Assembly: GCA_014843695.1 (NCBI GenBank)
Contig: CM026395.1
Location: 47,708,813-47,772,812 of the forward strand
Direction: 5' to 3'
Source: Archivesica marissinica
Lineage: Eukaryota > Mollusca > Bivalvia > Venerida > Vesicomyidae
DNA: 64,000 bases
The position numbers were made by a program, and so were the translations under genes. Shown piece by piece: positions 43,719 through 53,884 of the stretch. The number at the start of each line of letters is the position of its first letter. The stretch's first letter is position 1. Below the pieces are notes generated by a model that was given only the letters and a program-made list of their open reading frames with translations, was not told where the DNA came from and did not search any database.

Positions 43719-44198
43719 TATATTGTTGCTCGTGTTGAACACAGTGTGCATTAATATGTTACATATTGTTGCTCGTGTTGAACACAGTTTGCATTAATAT
43801 GCTACATATTGTTGCTCGTGTTCAACACAGTTTACATTAATATGTTACATATTGTTGCTCGTGTTCAACACAGTGTGCATTAATATGTTACATATTGTTG
43901 CTCGTGTTGAACACAATTTGCATTAATATGTTATATATTGTTGCTCGTGTTGAACACAGTTTGCATTAATATGTTATATATTGTTGCTCGTGTTGAACAC
44001 AATTTGCATTAATATGTTATATTGTTGCTCGTGTTGAACACAGTTTGCATTAATATGTTATATATTGTTGCTCGTGTTCAACACAGTTTACATTAATATG
44101 TTACATATTGTTGCTCGTCTTGAACACAGTTTGCATTAATATGTTACATATTGTTGCTCGTGTTGAACACAGTTTACATTAATATGTTACATATTGTG
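43719..44198. repeat. 43-bp tandem repeat, about 11 copies
   Basis: Unit about ATATTGTTGCTCGTGTTGAA plus CACAGTTTGCATTAATATGTTAC, with a few substitutions and one 2-bp shortening. No coding content. Confidence 0.85.
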
Positions 44199-44397
44199 TC
44201 GCTCATTTGCACTTAATAATTCTATATGGATGTTCGTTTGCACACGACTAGTTCATGGTTGCAAGTGCTTGATATGAAAATGGATATGTTATTGTTTCAA
44301 ACAATTTAGTAAATTGATATTATTACATCTGTCGCCATTTTGTACTATGGCTGCTCGTTTGTAGATAGTTTAGTAATATAGTATATAATTGTTATAT

Positions 44398-44830
44398 AGT
44401 AGTTCGTCTGCACATGATTTTCCAAATAGATATATTATGTTTGATATCTCGCCTGCACACAATTTTGTCAATGAATATATTGCATAGCAATATGGTTGTA
44501 TGTCTACACATGAATTATAAATGGATATATTACATATGGTTACTTATCACAGACGAATTTGTGAAAGGATATATTATATATGGTTGCTCGTCTGCACATG
44601 ATTTTGTCAATGGATATATCATTATGGTTGTTCGTCTGCACAGGAATTATAAATGCATATATTATATATGGTTGCACGTCTGCACACGATTTTGTGAATG
44701 GATATATTATATATGGTTGCACGTCTGCACACGATTTTGTGAATGGATATATTATATATGGTTGGTCATCTGCACACGATTTTGTGAAAGGATATATTAT
44801 GTTATCTAGTTTTCAGACGACTTTGTAAAC
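44398..44830. repeat. Diverged 45-bp repeat block
   Basis: The last three copies (about 44656-44795) are near-identical 45-bp units (GGATATATTATATATGGTTG then CACGTCTGCACACGATTTTG). Earlier copies are looser. Since 45 is divisible by 3, open frames on both strands arise from periodicity. Confidence 0.75.
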
Positions 44831-45029
44831 GTGGTAGTTCGTTTGTACACACTTTTGTAAATATATATGTCATATATGATATCAGCACAGTAGTTTGTAA
44901 ATGAATATACGATATCATTTTGTGGTAGGTCGTAAGATTCTGTGAAATAATATAGTATATGGTATCTTGTTTGTATACGACATGAAATGGATATATTATA
45001 TATAGCTCGTCAGCACAGTATATGGATGT

Positions 45030-45830
45030 ATTATGTAATATTATGGTAGTTTGTCTAAACACAAGTTTGTAAATGCATATATTATATAATGTTATGGTAG
45101 TTTGTCTAAACACAAGTTTGTAAATGCATATATTATATAATGTTATGGTAGTCTGTCTAAACACGAGTTTGTAAATGCATATATTATATAATGTTATGGT
45201 AGTTTGTCTAAGCACAAGTTTGTAAATGCATATATTATATAATGTTATGGTAGTTTGTCTAAACACAAGTTTGTAAATGCATATATTATATAATGTTATG
45301 GTAGTTTGTCTAAGCACGAGGTTGTAAGTGGATATATTATATAATGTTATGGTAGTTTGTCTAATCACAAGTTTGTAAATGCATATATTATATAATGTTA
45401 TGGTAGTTTGTCTAAACACGAGTTTGTAAATGCATGTATTATATAATGTTATGGTAGTTTGTCTAAACACAAGTTTGTAAATGCATATATTATATAATGT
45501 TATGGTAGTTTGTCTAAACACAAGTTTGTAAATGCATATATTATATAATGTTATGGTAGTTTGTCTAAGCACGAGGTTGTAAGTGGATATATTATATACT
45601 GTTATGGTAGTTTGTCTAAACACGAGTTTGTAAATGCATGTATTATATAATGTTATGGTAGTTTGTCTAAACACAAGTTTGTAAATGCATATATTATATA
45701 ATGTTATGGTAGTTTGTCTAAACACAAGTTTGTAAATGCATATATTATATAATGTTATGGTAGTTTGTCTAAACACGAGTTTGTAAGTGCATATATTATA
45801 TAATTATGTTATCTCGTTTAAACATAAGTT
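45030..45830. repeat. 51-bp tandem repeat, about 15 copies
   Basis: Unit TATGGTAGTTTGTCTAAACA plus CAAGTTTGTAAATGCATATA and TTATATAATGT. 51 bp equals 17 codons, so a repeat peptide frame (QTTITLYNICIYKLV) stays open on the minus strand. There is no start context or flanking coding sequence, so I treat it as non-coding. Its motif is related to the 45-bp block upstream. Confidence 0.85.
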
Positions 45831-46332
45831 TGAATATCTTACATAATGATGGTTGCTCGGTTATATATTGTTTTGTAAATGGTTATAATTATTATATATA
45901 TTAGTTTTGTCTGCAAACGAATTATAAATGGATATAGAATTGTCGACACACAATTTTGCAAATTTATATATTAATGTTGTTCATTTGTATGCGAATTGCA
46001 TATTTTAAATTTATATAATTTTATTCAATATGGTTCCTGGCTTTTACGCTTAGTTTGTAAATATCTTATAGTTGCTTGTTTATATAATGTTTAGTGTGTT
46101 GTCAGTATCCAGCAATAAACATTAGAACATTTACATACATGTAACATAATAAAACTTTTATCTTGCCCACTAAGGTATTTCCAAGGTGGTAGAATAATAA
46201 TTCTAACATTGGCTCGCAATTGTTTCTGCTTTCGCAAAGAAGTAATTGGCCTTGTTTTGTAAATGGATATATATTAAATTAGTGTTATTTAAATCGTTTA
46301 ACTAGTGACGTCAAGAGTGACGTCATTTTACT

Positions 46333-46551
46333 AGCATTTTTTAAATAGATATTCTTTTCAAGTTATAGTTGGTTATAGTAAAATAAAACATGGTTTGTCG
46401 TTCTGAGCACCAGCATGCGTGGTTAATTCCTATGTGTCAGAAAGCATTTTTTAAATAGATATTCTTGTCAAGTTATAGTTGGTTATAGTAAAATAAAACA
46501 TGGTTTGTCGTTCTGAGCACCAGCATGCGTGGTTAATTCCTATGTGTCAGA
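46333..46551. repeat. 110-bp direct duplication (two copies)
   Basis: AGCATTTTTTAAATAGATAT ... TTCCTATGTGTCAGAA occurs at 46333-46441 and again from 46443, differing at about one position. No gene. Confidence 0.85.
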
Positions 46552-47734
46552 ACTCTAAACCATGTTTTATCTGCCAATAAATAACTGAAAGGCAAATATT
46601 ATTTCTTAATTACAAATGGGTCAAACTGATGGCCATTTTTTGTTTCCTTAGCAACAGCGAAACAAATTGATTAATTTAAATACTGATGTTTCATTAGGCG
46701 TCATGTCCATAAGTCGGTATTGTCCTATCATAGTGATTGAACTAATACGATATAGTGTCGCTTTAAGGACTTGTGGGTAGCACCACTAATGATTATATTG
46801 CTGGTAATCTAACGTTCATTCGGTGAAATAATATTCTAACACGACCCAGCTAATAACATAATACTTGTAGAGTAAAACCTATCTCAGGTTATTCTGCAAT
46901 ATACCTAACTTGAACTATGCTGCGCGCGCACCGTGTTTGGCTATTCCATTTATACAATGCGTGTAAAGTTTTATGAATTAAAGTCACGTGATGTTTGTAA
47001 AAAAATATACCGTGGGAATTCACGGAAGTGAGCTATTTTTAGAATCAGATAATCTCTTGTCGTCTTGTTTTTCTGTTAAGTAACGTTTCAGTTACTATTC
47101 TGTACAGTTTTATTTGACAAAATAAATAAAATTATTGATCAGTTACAACTCATTTAGTTCATTTATGCACTAGATTGATATTTTCCATAAAAAATAACGC
47201 CATCACCACTTAGGATATTTCGAAAGCCAAATGCAGCGTCGTTTGAAGAAAATACTCCTTTACAATTATTAGAAGTAAGTCGTGTTAGAATCGAAATAAT
47301 TTGATTATATATTGATGCAAACAAACATTCTGTATATATTGGATAAGTGTTGGATCATCCAATTATACATTGTATATATAAAATATGTGAAACATTTAAA
47401 ATAGTTAAATCATTTATTATATGCATGTTGTTAAAGCTGAAAAGTAGAGACACTATATGTATATGTATATTTGTTATGGAATATGATGATATATGAACTT
47501 GTCGCAGTAGAAAGGAGGAATGAGACAATAAATGACAAGTAAGCATCATCAGAATTAAATACATGATGCGTACAACATGATGCATTGTTGTTCAATATAT
47601 AGATACATTTATATATTGCGTATTAAATAAAGCAAATTAAAATGTTATCAAACATTGTTTAAAATGTTATCAAACATTTTATGATGAATGTGAAATAAAT
47701 ACTAATTAATGATGGATGTGTCTTTGTTTTACGG
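46552..47734. other. Unannotated host spacer with one weak exon-like segment
   Basis: I see no convincing gene. At 47214-47274 a 61-nt segment between AG and GTAAGT reads IFRKPNAASFEENTPLQLLE in one frame; this could be a small exon or chance. The remainder is AT-rich with TATATGTATATG-type runs near 47450. Confidence 0.35.
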
Positions 47735-48620
47735 ATATACACCTGAACATGGATACGCACCTGTACATAAGTACACCCTTGTACATAGGTCTCTAAACTT
47801 GGATACTTCTAAAATCGATACTCACCTGTACATACATACACCCATGAACATAAATAGGTCTCTGCACTTAAATACATCTAAAATCGACACGTACCTGTAC
47901 AACATACACCCGTGAACATAAATAGGTCTCTATACTTAGATACTTCTAAAATCGACACGCACCTGTACATACATACACCCATGAACATAAATAGGTCTCT
48001 ATACTTAGATACTTCTAAAATCGACACGCACCTGTACATACATACACCCATGAACATAAATAGGTCTCTGCACTTAAATACATCTAAAATCGACACGCAC
48101 CTGTGCATCCATACACCCATGAACATAAATAGGTATCTGCACTTAAATACATCTAAAATCGACACTCACCTGTACATCCATACACCCGTGAACATAAATA
48201 GGTCTCTGCACTGAAATACATCTAAAATCGACACGCACCTGTACATCCATACACCCGTGAACATAATAGGTATCTGCACTTAAATACATCTAAAATCGGC
48301 ACGCACCTGTACATACATACACCCGTGAACATAAATAGGTCTCTCTACTTAGATACTTCTAAAATCGATACTCACCTGTACATACATACACCCGTGAACA
48401 TAAATAGGTCTCTGCACTTAAATACATCTAAAATCGACACGCACCTGTACATACATACACCCGTGAACATAAATAGGTCTCTATACTTAGATACTTCTAA
48501 AATCGATACGCACCTGTACATAAGTACACCCATATACATATATAGGTCACTGCATTTGGATACTTCTAAAATCATTGTACCTCTGTACATACATACACCC
48601 GTGAACATAAAATAGCCCCT
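47735..48620. repeat. 69-bp tandem repeat, about 12-13 copies
   Basis: Unit TAGGTCTCTGCACTTAAATA plus CATCTAAAATCGACACGCAC and CTGTACATACATACACCCGT-GAACATAAA. At 69 bp (23 codons) it keeps frames open on both strands (e.g. RSLYLDTSKIDTHLYIHTP). No splice or start context supports coding. Confidence 0.85.
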
Positions 48621-49039
48621 GTACATATATTAGATACGCCCCTCCATGGTCAAGTAAATTCAGAGTACTGAAAATCTATACCGTGATACTGGAACCCATT
48701 CCGAAAATGAACATTATTTTAAACAATACTTATTTCTTTGAATAAACATATAGTCAATTATAAATAGTATGTACATACAGTTTATTAACCAGTTCCGAAT
48801 CTGAACCAGTTACGGTTAACTGTTATTTTTAAAATCATGTGTAACAGATACTTCGATTGAATATGTGAACATTCTTACTGGGTCAAATAGAAAAGCTATT
48901 TTACTGCACATTTTCGATTTGTTTACCTTTCGTCCATTGTTTACTTCCGGTCAAGCGCCTACCGACTGCAGACGCGTGTATGCAAAATATAGCAACGCAG
49001 AAAAGTGAAAGCGGACATTTCCTTAAAAAATATATTTCA

Positions 49040-49060
49040 ATGGCCCCAAAACGTAAACAG
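49040..49060 (+). CDS. HTH-psq gene, exon 1
   Basis: ATG at 49040 gives MAPKRKQ followed by CAG|GTAAAT. It is very short, but the phase (0) and the basic start fit the second exon at 49795. The upstream 100 bp contains no strong TATA. Confidence 0.5.
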
Positions 49061-49794
49061 GTAAATTGCAAAACTTTGTTTTATCATTTCTCTGCCAGCA
49101 CTTAAAACGTATTGTCCAGATGTCTATGCATTCTGCCAATATGACCGTTTTTGTGAGGCACGTGTTTCAACCATTTGCGAATCACCCAGTCGTGATACCC
49201 AGGGATCGACTCAAGATTATTATTTTCATTTTTATCATGGCAAGTGCTGCACATATCATTTATTTTCTTTTGTGTTCTTGTTGTTCAATTGAATTTGTAT
49301 CAATTTATTGATTTTATTGATAATATGTAAAGGAAATGTGTGTGAAGCAGGTCAAGGGGTATTAATAATCCCCCCGAAGCACAAAGGTGAATATATCTTG
49401 CTGCTATGTTTTGTTAAAAACTACAAACACATAGTCAGTTGATTATTTATAGTAATAATTTTTAACTTCCAGTTATTATTCATTTGACACACTTAGGGCC
49501 ACATGTAACTCTAGCAAGATAACATAATGGACGGTTTTTACTAAAATGCTTACATGTATGGTTTTACTATTGGAAACCGTTGACTGTGACCAATAGTAGA
49601 CATTTGTTACCAACAATTCTGAACGTATATTGGCACCTATTGGTTACTGAAAGTTGTTAATGGTCGGTATGCACATATTTGCATTAAAATGGACAATAGA
49701 ATTATATTTTGGCCTTTATACAAAGTGGTCGAGAATATAATTTGACAGAACGATACAGACCAAGGTTTTAATAGCAATTTTCTTTACATTTAAG

Positions 49795-49995
49795 GTAACC
49801 CCTGGTGTTAGTCCAGTGGTCAGATCAGCAGAAAATGTCAAGAAAAAATACAAGAAGACCCCATCTACACGCAAAGACAAGAGAACGAGAACAAGGCGTG
49901 CCTTGTACGACGTTGATGTGAAAAAAGTATCGGTACGTAAAGCGTCAATAGAGCTCAACCTCAGTTACAGTGTCCTGTATAGAAGTGTGTCTGGG
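49795..49995 (+). pseudogene. HTH-psq (Pipsqueak-type) exon cut by element insertion
   Basis: After AG at 49793-49794 the frame gives VTPGVSPVVRSAENVKKKYK, a basic linker (RKDKRTRTRRALYDVDVKK), and then a helix-turn-helix VSVRKASIELNLSYSVLYR ending SVSG at 49995. This matches the Pipsqueak / pogo-jerky type DNA-binding domain found at the start of host transcription factors and domesticated transposases. The next base begins the 107-bp palindrome at the end of the second Polinton fragment, and no donor site is found before it. I read this as a gene interrupted by insertion. The remainder would be on the far side of the element, beyond the N gap or elsewhere. Confidence 0.55.
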
Positions 49996-50102
49996 AGTAG
50001 TATAGTGTGGCACTCTGGGGGATTTTCTTTATGGCACTCTGGGCCAAAATGCCCATAGTGCCCTAAAGAAAATACCCCATAGCGCCTACACTAGTGACTA
50101 CT
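49996..50102. repeat. 107-bp near-perfect palindrome at the end of element fragment 2
   Basis: The left arm AGTAGTATAGTGTGGCACTC... and right arm ...CTACACTAGTGACTACT are inverted copies about 48-50 bases long with few mismatches. The centre is GGCCAAAATGCCC. Each arm holds two GGCACTnTGGG 11-mers. The sequence starting TAGTAT-n-n-n-TGGGGGCAC... is shared with the element-1 end (16764 inwards). It could be a terminal inverted repeat folded back on itself, a TIR-TIR junction, or a hairpin MITE-like remnant. Confidence 0.75.
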
Positions 50103-50140
50103 AAAATAACATAACACGTAATAATTTTTCAATCTTTTAT

Positions 50141-50150
50141 TTACTAATAA
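50141..50150 (-). terminator. Poly(A)-signal-like site (AATAAA on minus strand)
   Basis: TTTATTTACT on the plus strand gives AGTAAATAAA on the minus strand, about 10 bases downstream of the stop of the 63-residue frame ending at 50151. The same string with its flanks recurs at about 53790 in the scrap of element 2. Confidence 0.4.
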
Positions 50151-50342
50151 TTAACTAATAACTAAAGCATTAGTAACATATTGTATTGTTGTTAAGTCAA
50201 CATCTGAACTTACATTTCTGATTATTTCATCATTTACCATTTCTATATAAAGATCTGTATCTAAACCTAACTGTACTTTAGAATATTGTAACCCAAATGA
50301 TGTATTAACCCTATGATGTGAATACATATTGCTATTATTCAT
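50151..50342 (-). CDS. Element-2 family member A (N-terminal module only)
   Basis: 63 residues: MYSHHRVNTSFGLQYSKVQL, then DTDLYIEMVNDEIIRNVSSD and a short end VTNALVIS. It matches the first modules of the gene at 14358 (SKVFLG... EVFIEMINDEIIRKVG) and of member B. It lacks the second MDIESLL module, so it is either a short paralog or a truncated remnant. Function unknown. Confidence 0.5.
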   Translation of the reverse strand: MNNSNMYSHHRVNTSFGLQYSKVQLGLDTDLYIEMVNDEIIRNVSSDVDLTTIQYVTNALVIS

Positions 50343-50468
50343 GATTGATGTCTTACTACAATATCAAGTAAAAAATAATGATAGTGTTCTATGGTTGTTC
50401 TAACTTATATAGCTTATTTACTCTTGGTATATATTAATAGAATTGGATTATATTAATAGAACACTGTA

Positions 50469-50960
50469 TTAATAGTTCCATGAATATAATCTATTTAAAT
50501 GTCTATGTAATAAGACATGAAGTACATTTATAGTACCTGTATTATCTGGTATATTGAACATAGTTCTTGATATAAGATAATCATTATACATTGTAAGCCA
50601 GCTGGGGTAATATAACCCTAAATCTTTACATACAGTTTCTATATTATCTTTTTTAACAATATCTAATTTTCGTTTTGTTAAATAATTTACTAACAAACTC
50701 TCTATATCCATTTTAACCCCTAAATACAATTTTGCATTTGTGTGTGCTAATCCATAATAATGTACAAATGTTTTATCATTCTCTACAATATGGTTTGAAG
50801 ATAATGTTTCTAAGTCAACATCAGGACCTACTTTTCTAATTATTTCCTCATTTATCATATCTACAAAAACATTTGTACCTATTCTTAAATGTCCTTTTGA
50901 AAAATGTAATCCTTCACTTGTAGATACTATATGTGTTATTTTATCTTGTAAATAACTCAT
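50469..50960 (-). CDS. Element-2 family member B (both modules, intact)
   Basis: 163 residues, intact, the reference member of the family in this window. Module 1 is SEGLHFSKGHLRIGTNVFVD then MINEEIIRKVGPDVDLETL. Module 2 is GLAHTNAKLYLGVKMDIESL, YLTKRKLDIV, WLTMYNDYLISRTMFNIP and a C-terminal VLHVLLHRHLNRLYSWNY. It is mostly helical by eye. I recognise no known domain. The start at 50960 faces the AT-rich 51.0-kb region. Confidence 0.6.
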   Translation of the reverse strand: MSYLQDKITHIVSTSEGLHFSKGHLRIGTNVFVDMINEEIIRKVGPDVDLETLSSNHIVENDKTFVHYYGLAHTNAKLYLGVKMDIESLLVNYLTKRKLDIVKKDNIETVCKDLGLYYPSWLTMYNDYLISRTMFNIPDNTGTINVLHVLLHRHLNRLYSWNY

Positions 50961-51084
50961 TGTGAAGGTGTTATCTCTTCCAGTGCTATAACTAAAATGA
51001 AAAAAATATAAAAAGTTATTATCTATATAAATATAACTAATATGACAATATTTGAGAGATGTCCCCTATCGGAATATGTGTAAT

Positions 51085-51100
51085 GGTCCTGAAAAGGACC
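51085..51100. terminator. Hairpin GGTCCT-GAAA-AGGACC
   Basis: A perfect 6-bp stem with a 4-base loop, about 22 bases downstream of the minus-strand gene ending at 51123. Its strand-reversed sequence (GGTCCTTTTCAGGACC) recurs as the core of the 51780 hairpin. Hairpins at message 3' ends are known in some large DNA viruses; the role here is inference. Confidence 0.5.
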
Positions 51101-51122
51101 GTATTTTTTCTTCCTAACAATA

Positions 51123-51383
51123 TCATGTTAAGTTGTTGTTCTTAGATACAGGTTCTATAATCTCCGGAGGAAATATTGTGTTCGAGATAGAATCTCCACA
51201 ATAATCCACCGGAGTAAGCCCTCCATAAACAGGGACATAGCTCATCATTCGTCTGAGGTAATCATCATTAGTTTCTGGTAGTGGAGGTGTTGATGTAATA
51301 ACTGACTTCATAATCAGCTCTACGATATGACTCCATCTACCTCCTAGCATAGGATCATTCAAATAATCTATCAAGGCTGCCAT
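51123..51383 (-). CDS. Unknown small protein of element 2
   Basis: The open frame extends upstream to 51473, but the ATG at about 51383 (MAALIDYLNDPMLGGRWSH) gives the more protein-like product of 86 residues. It continues IVELIMKSVITSTPPLPETN and GGLTPVDYCGD. It has no recognised domain or membrane segment in this form. The upstream extension (LPLYIEFLWVFLII) would add a hydrophobic stretch if translated. It is flanked by two related hairpins. Confidence 0.4.
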   Translation of the reverse strand: MAALIDYLNDPMLGGRWSHIVELIMKSVITSTPPLPETNDDYLRRMMSYVPVYGGLTPVDYCGDSISNTIFPPEIIEPVSKNNNLT

Positions 51384-51490
51384 TGTGAGGTAGTCAATAA
51401 TTAAAAAAACCCATAAAAACTCAATATATAGCGGTAAAAATCGGCTTGACCTACTAGCTATAAATAGTAACACGTCTAATGTATAACATT

Positions 51491-51670
51491 ATGGTAACCT
51501 ACATTTAAATACTCCATGAAAACAAAATAAACATAATCCATGCATATGTAAGAAATTGTTGTGTTCATAACATAGGTTACAGTAATATGTTTCTTTACTA
51601 CACCAATGACAAAAATAACCTAACAGTTTTCCCCAGATATCTGATTCACTATCAACATTGGCAATCACCT
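51491..51670 (-). pseudogene. Small cysteine/histidine-rich (zinc-binding) fragment
   Basis: On the minus strand a frame without an upstream ATG reads DSESDIWGKLLGYFCHWC, then ETYYCNLCYEHNNF and MHGLCLFCFHGVFKC. The spaced CxxC pairs (CHWC, CNLC, CLFC) and His suggest one or two zinc sites. The stop is at about 51491. The lack of a start suggests loss of the 5' part or a frame change near 51670. It is not clearly related to the RING genes of element 1. Confidence 0.35.
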
Positions 51671-51779
51671 TCTAATATATAGATTGTTATTATATAACCT
51701 AGACAAATATTTTAATACAAGTATAAAAGATAAAGATAAAAAGAAAGAAGAACATAGTACTCAAGTAAAGAAACCATTA

Positions 51780-51804
51780 TATGGGTCCTTTTCAGGGACC
51801 CATA
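51780..51804. terminator. Hairpin TATGGGTCC-loop-GGACCCATA
   Basis: A perfect 9-bp stem with a 7-base loop TTTTCAG. The core GGTCCTTTTCAG is the same as in the 51085 hairpin but in opposite orientation, so the two bracket about 0.7 kb containing the 86-residue gene and the zinc fragment. Confidence 0.5.
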
Positions 51805-51939
51805 ATAAAATGAAATAAAAACCTCTTAGATTTTGTCAAAACTATTGTTATTATATATAATTCTACCACATCAAAATATAAAATTAAAATAACCACAATA
51901 TAAAAAATGTGATAATATACTAGAACAATAACCGTTCTA

Positions 51940-52540
51940 TTAATAGTTCCATGAATATAATCTATTTAAATGTCTATGTAATAAGACATGAATTATATTT
52001 ATAGTATCTGGTGTATCTGGTATATTGAACATAGTTCTTGATATAAGATAATCATTATACATTGAAATCCATTTGTCATATCCCATACCTAATGTATTAT
52101 ACATATATTCTATATCATCCATTGTAACAATATCTAATCTTCTTTTCGTTAAATAATTTACTAACAAACTTTCTATATCCATTTCCTTTCCTAAATAGAC
52201 TTGTGCATTTGTATGCGCTAAACCATAATAATGTATAACCAATCTATGTTTAGACACAATGTAATTATCATACATTGAAATCCATTTGTCATATCCCATA
52301 CCTAATGTATTATACATATATTCTATATCATCCATTTCAACAATATCTAATCTTCTTTTCGCTAAAAAATGTGATAATATACTTTCTATATCCATTTCCT
52401 TTCCTAAATAGACTTGTGCATTCCCCATCTAAAATTAGAATATAATTATTCTGGTTGTATTGTTGTTAAGTCAACATCTGAACCTACATTTCTGATTATT
52501 TCCTCATTTATCATTTCTATAAATACATCTGTTCTTATTC
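51940..52540 (-). pseudogene. Element-2 family member C (module 2 duplicated, module 1 out of frame)
   Basis: The frame 51940-52428 (162 residues) contains module 2 twice in tandem: NAQVYLGKEMDIESILSHFL ... DKWISMYDNYIVS, then GLAHTNAQVYLGKEMDIESL ... DKWISMYNDYLISRTMFNIP and the same LYSWNY end as member B. Upstream, in a different frame (about 52445-52540), lies module 1 (DVFIEMINEEIIRNVGSDVD). The frames meet near 52430 at LDGE-like codons. So this copy arose by an internal duplication of about 240 bp plus one frame break. Confidence 0.55.
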
Positions 52541-52756
52541 GCCAGTAGTACACAATTTTAAATCTTGTTAAACCTCTACACAGTCACTGTACATGTAGGC
52601 GCTATGACGTAATACAGCTCGTTGCCCATAGCAGCGAGTGATCGTCCACTCTACATGTAGATACACGTGTTATTTTGCCCATGTTCATTGCCATATGCTT
52701 TGTACCATAATTCATTTAACTTCAAATTCATTTCTTTTAATTGTTGTTGGATATTC
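52541..52756. other. Non-element spacer
   Basis: Base composition becomes less AT-rich (CACAGTCACTGTACATGTAG ... ACAGCTCGTTGCCCATAGCA), unlike the element. No gene is recognised. It probably marks one border of the element fragment. Confidence 0.4.
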
Positions 52757-53478
52757 ATATACAGGATACTTATATACAGGATACTTCCATACAGGATACT
52801 TATATACAGGATACTTCCATACAGGATACTTCCATACAGGATACTTATATACAGGATACTTCCATACAGGATACTTATATACAGGATACATCCATACATG
52901 ATACTTCCATACAGGATACTTATATACAGGATACTTATATACATGATACTTCCATACAGGATACTTATATACAGGATACTTCCATACAGGATACATCCAT
53001 ACATGATACTTCCATACAGGATACTTATATACAGGATACTTATATACAGGATACTTCCATACAGGATACTTCCATACAGGATACTTATATACAGGATACA
53101 TCCATACATGATACTTCCATACAGGATACTTATATACAGGATACTTCCATACAGGATACTTCCATACATGATACTTCCATACAGGATACTTATATACAGG
53201 ATACTTATATACAGGATACTTCCATACAGGATACTTATATACAGGATACTTATATACAGGATACTTATATACAGGATACATCCATGCATGATACTTCCAT
53301 ACAGGATACTTATATACAGGATACTTCCATACAGGTTACTTCCATACATGATACTTCCATACAGGATACTTATATACAGGATACTTATATACAGGATACT
53401 TCCATACAGGATACTTATATACAGGATACTTATATACAGGATACTTATATAGATACTTATATACAGGATACTTGTGTA
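52757..53478. repeat. 15-bp tandem repeat array, about 48 copies
   Basis: Unit ACAGGATACTTATAT alternating with ACAGGATACTTCCAT and some ACATGATAC variants. At 15 bp (5 codons) all frames on both strands stay open, which yields several long spurious frames of pentapeptides. Non-coding. Confidence 0.95.
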
Positions 53479-53489
53479 CGCGTGTACAA

Positions 53490-53700
53490 CTGTATTTTTA
53501 ATGAAATAAATAAAAAATTTAATATAAATAAAATAATTTTTTTAATAAATAAAATAAAAAATTTAATAAAAATTTTAATAAATAAAATAAAAAATTTAAT
53601 AAAAATTAAATAAAATAAAAAAATTTAATAAATAAATAAAATAAAAAATTTAATATTAAAATAAAATAAAAATTTTAATAAAAATAAAATAATTTTTTTC
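53490..53700. repeat. AT-rich low-complexity (AAATAAAATTTAAT) run
   Basis: About 200 bp of A/T-only short-period sequence between the 15-bp array and an element-like scrap. Nothing else is seen. Confidence 0.8.
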
Positions 53701-53756
53701 ACATTTACAACATTGGTTATTTTTATAATTAACATAAACAGTATCTAATTTCCTCA

Positions 53757-53833
53757 AAAATAACATAACACGTAATATTTTTCAATCTTTTATTTACAAT
53801 AACTAACTTAACTAAAAAAACATTAGTAACATA
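53757..53833. repeat. Scrap of Polinton element 2 (direct repeat of 50104-50173)
   Basis: AAAATAACATAACACGTAAT ... TTTTTCAATCTTTTATTTAC ... CATTAGTAACATA occurs in both places in the same orientation with small indels. It covers the 3' end and poly(A)-signal region of family member A. It suggests either a second copy of the element end or a rearrangement next to the gap. Confidence 0.65.
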
Positions 53834-53884
53834 CATGTTATTTTTAAAATGTTTTTTCACATTTACATAGTTGGTATCGTGTGA

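Noticed and set aside
44802..45776. 324-residue minus-strand repeat protein (FRQTTITLYNICIYKLV units)
   Set aside because: The unit is 51 bp, so the frame stays open by arithmetic; no signal peptide, start context or non-repeat coding sequence.
47878..48615. Repeat-protein frames on both strands with 23-residue units
   Set aside because: 69-bp tandem repeat artefact.
52651..53613. Several frames of pentapeptide repeats (YIQDT, ISILY, KYPVY)
   Set aside because: A 15-bp repeat keeps every frame open on both strands.
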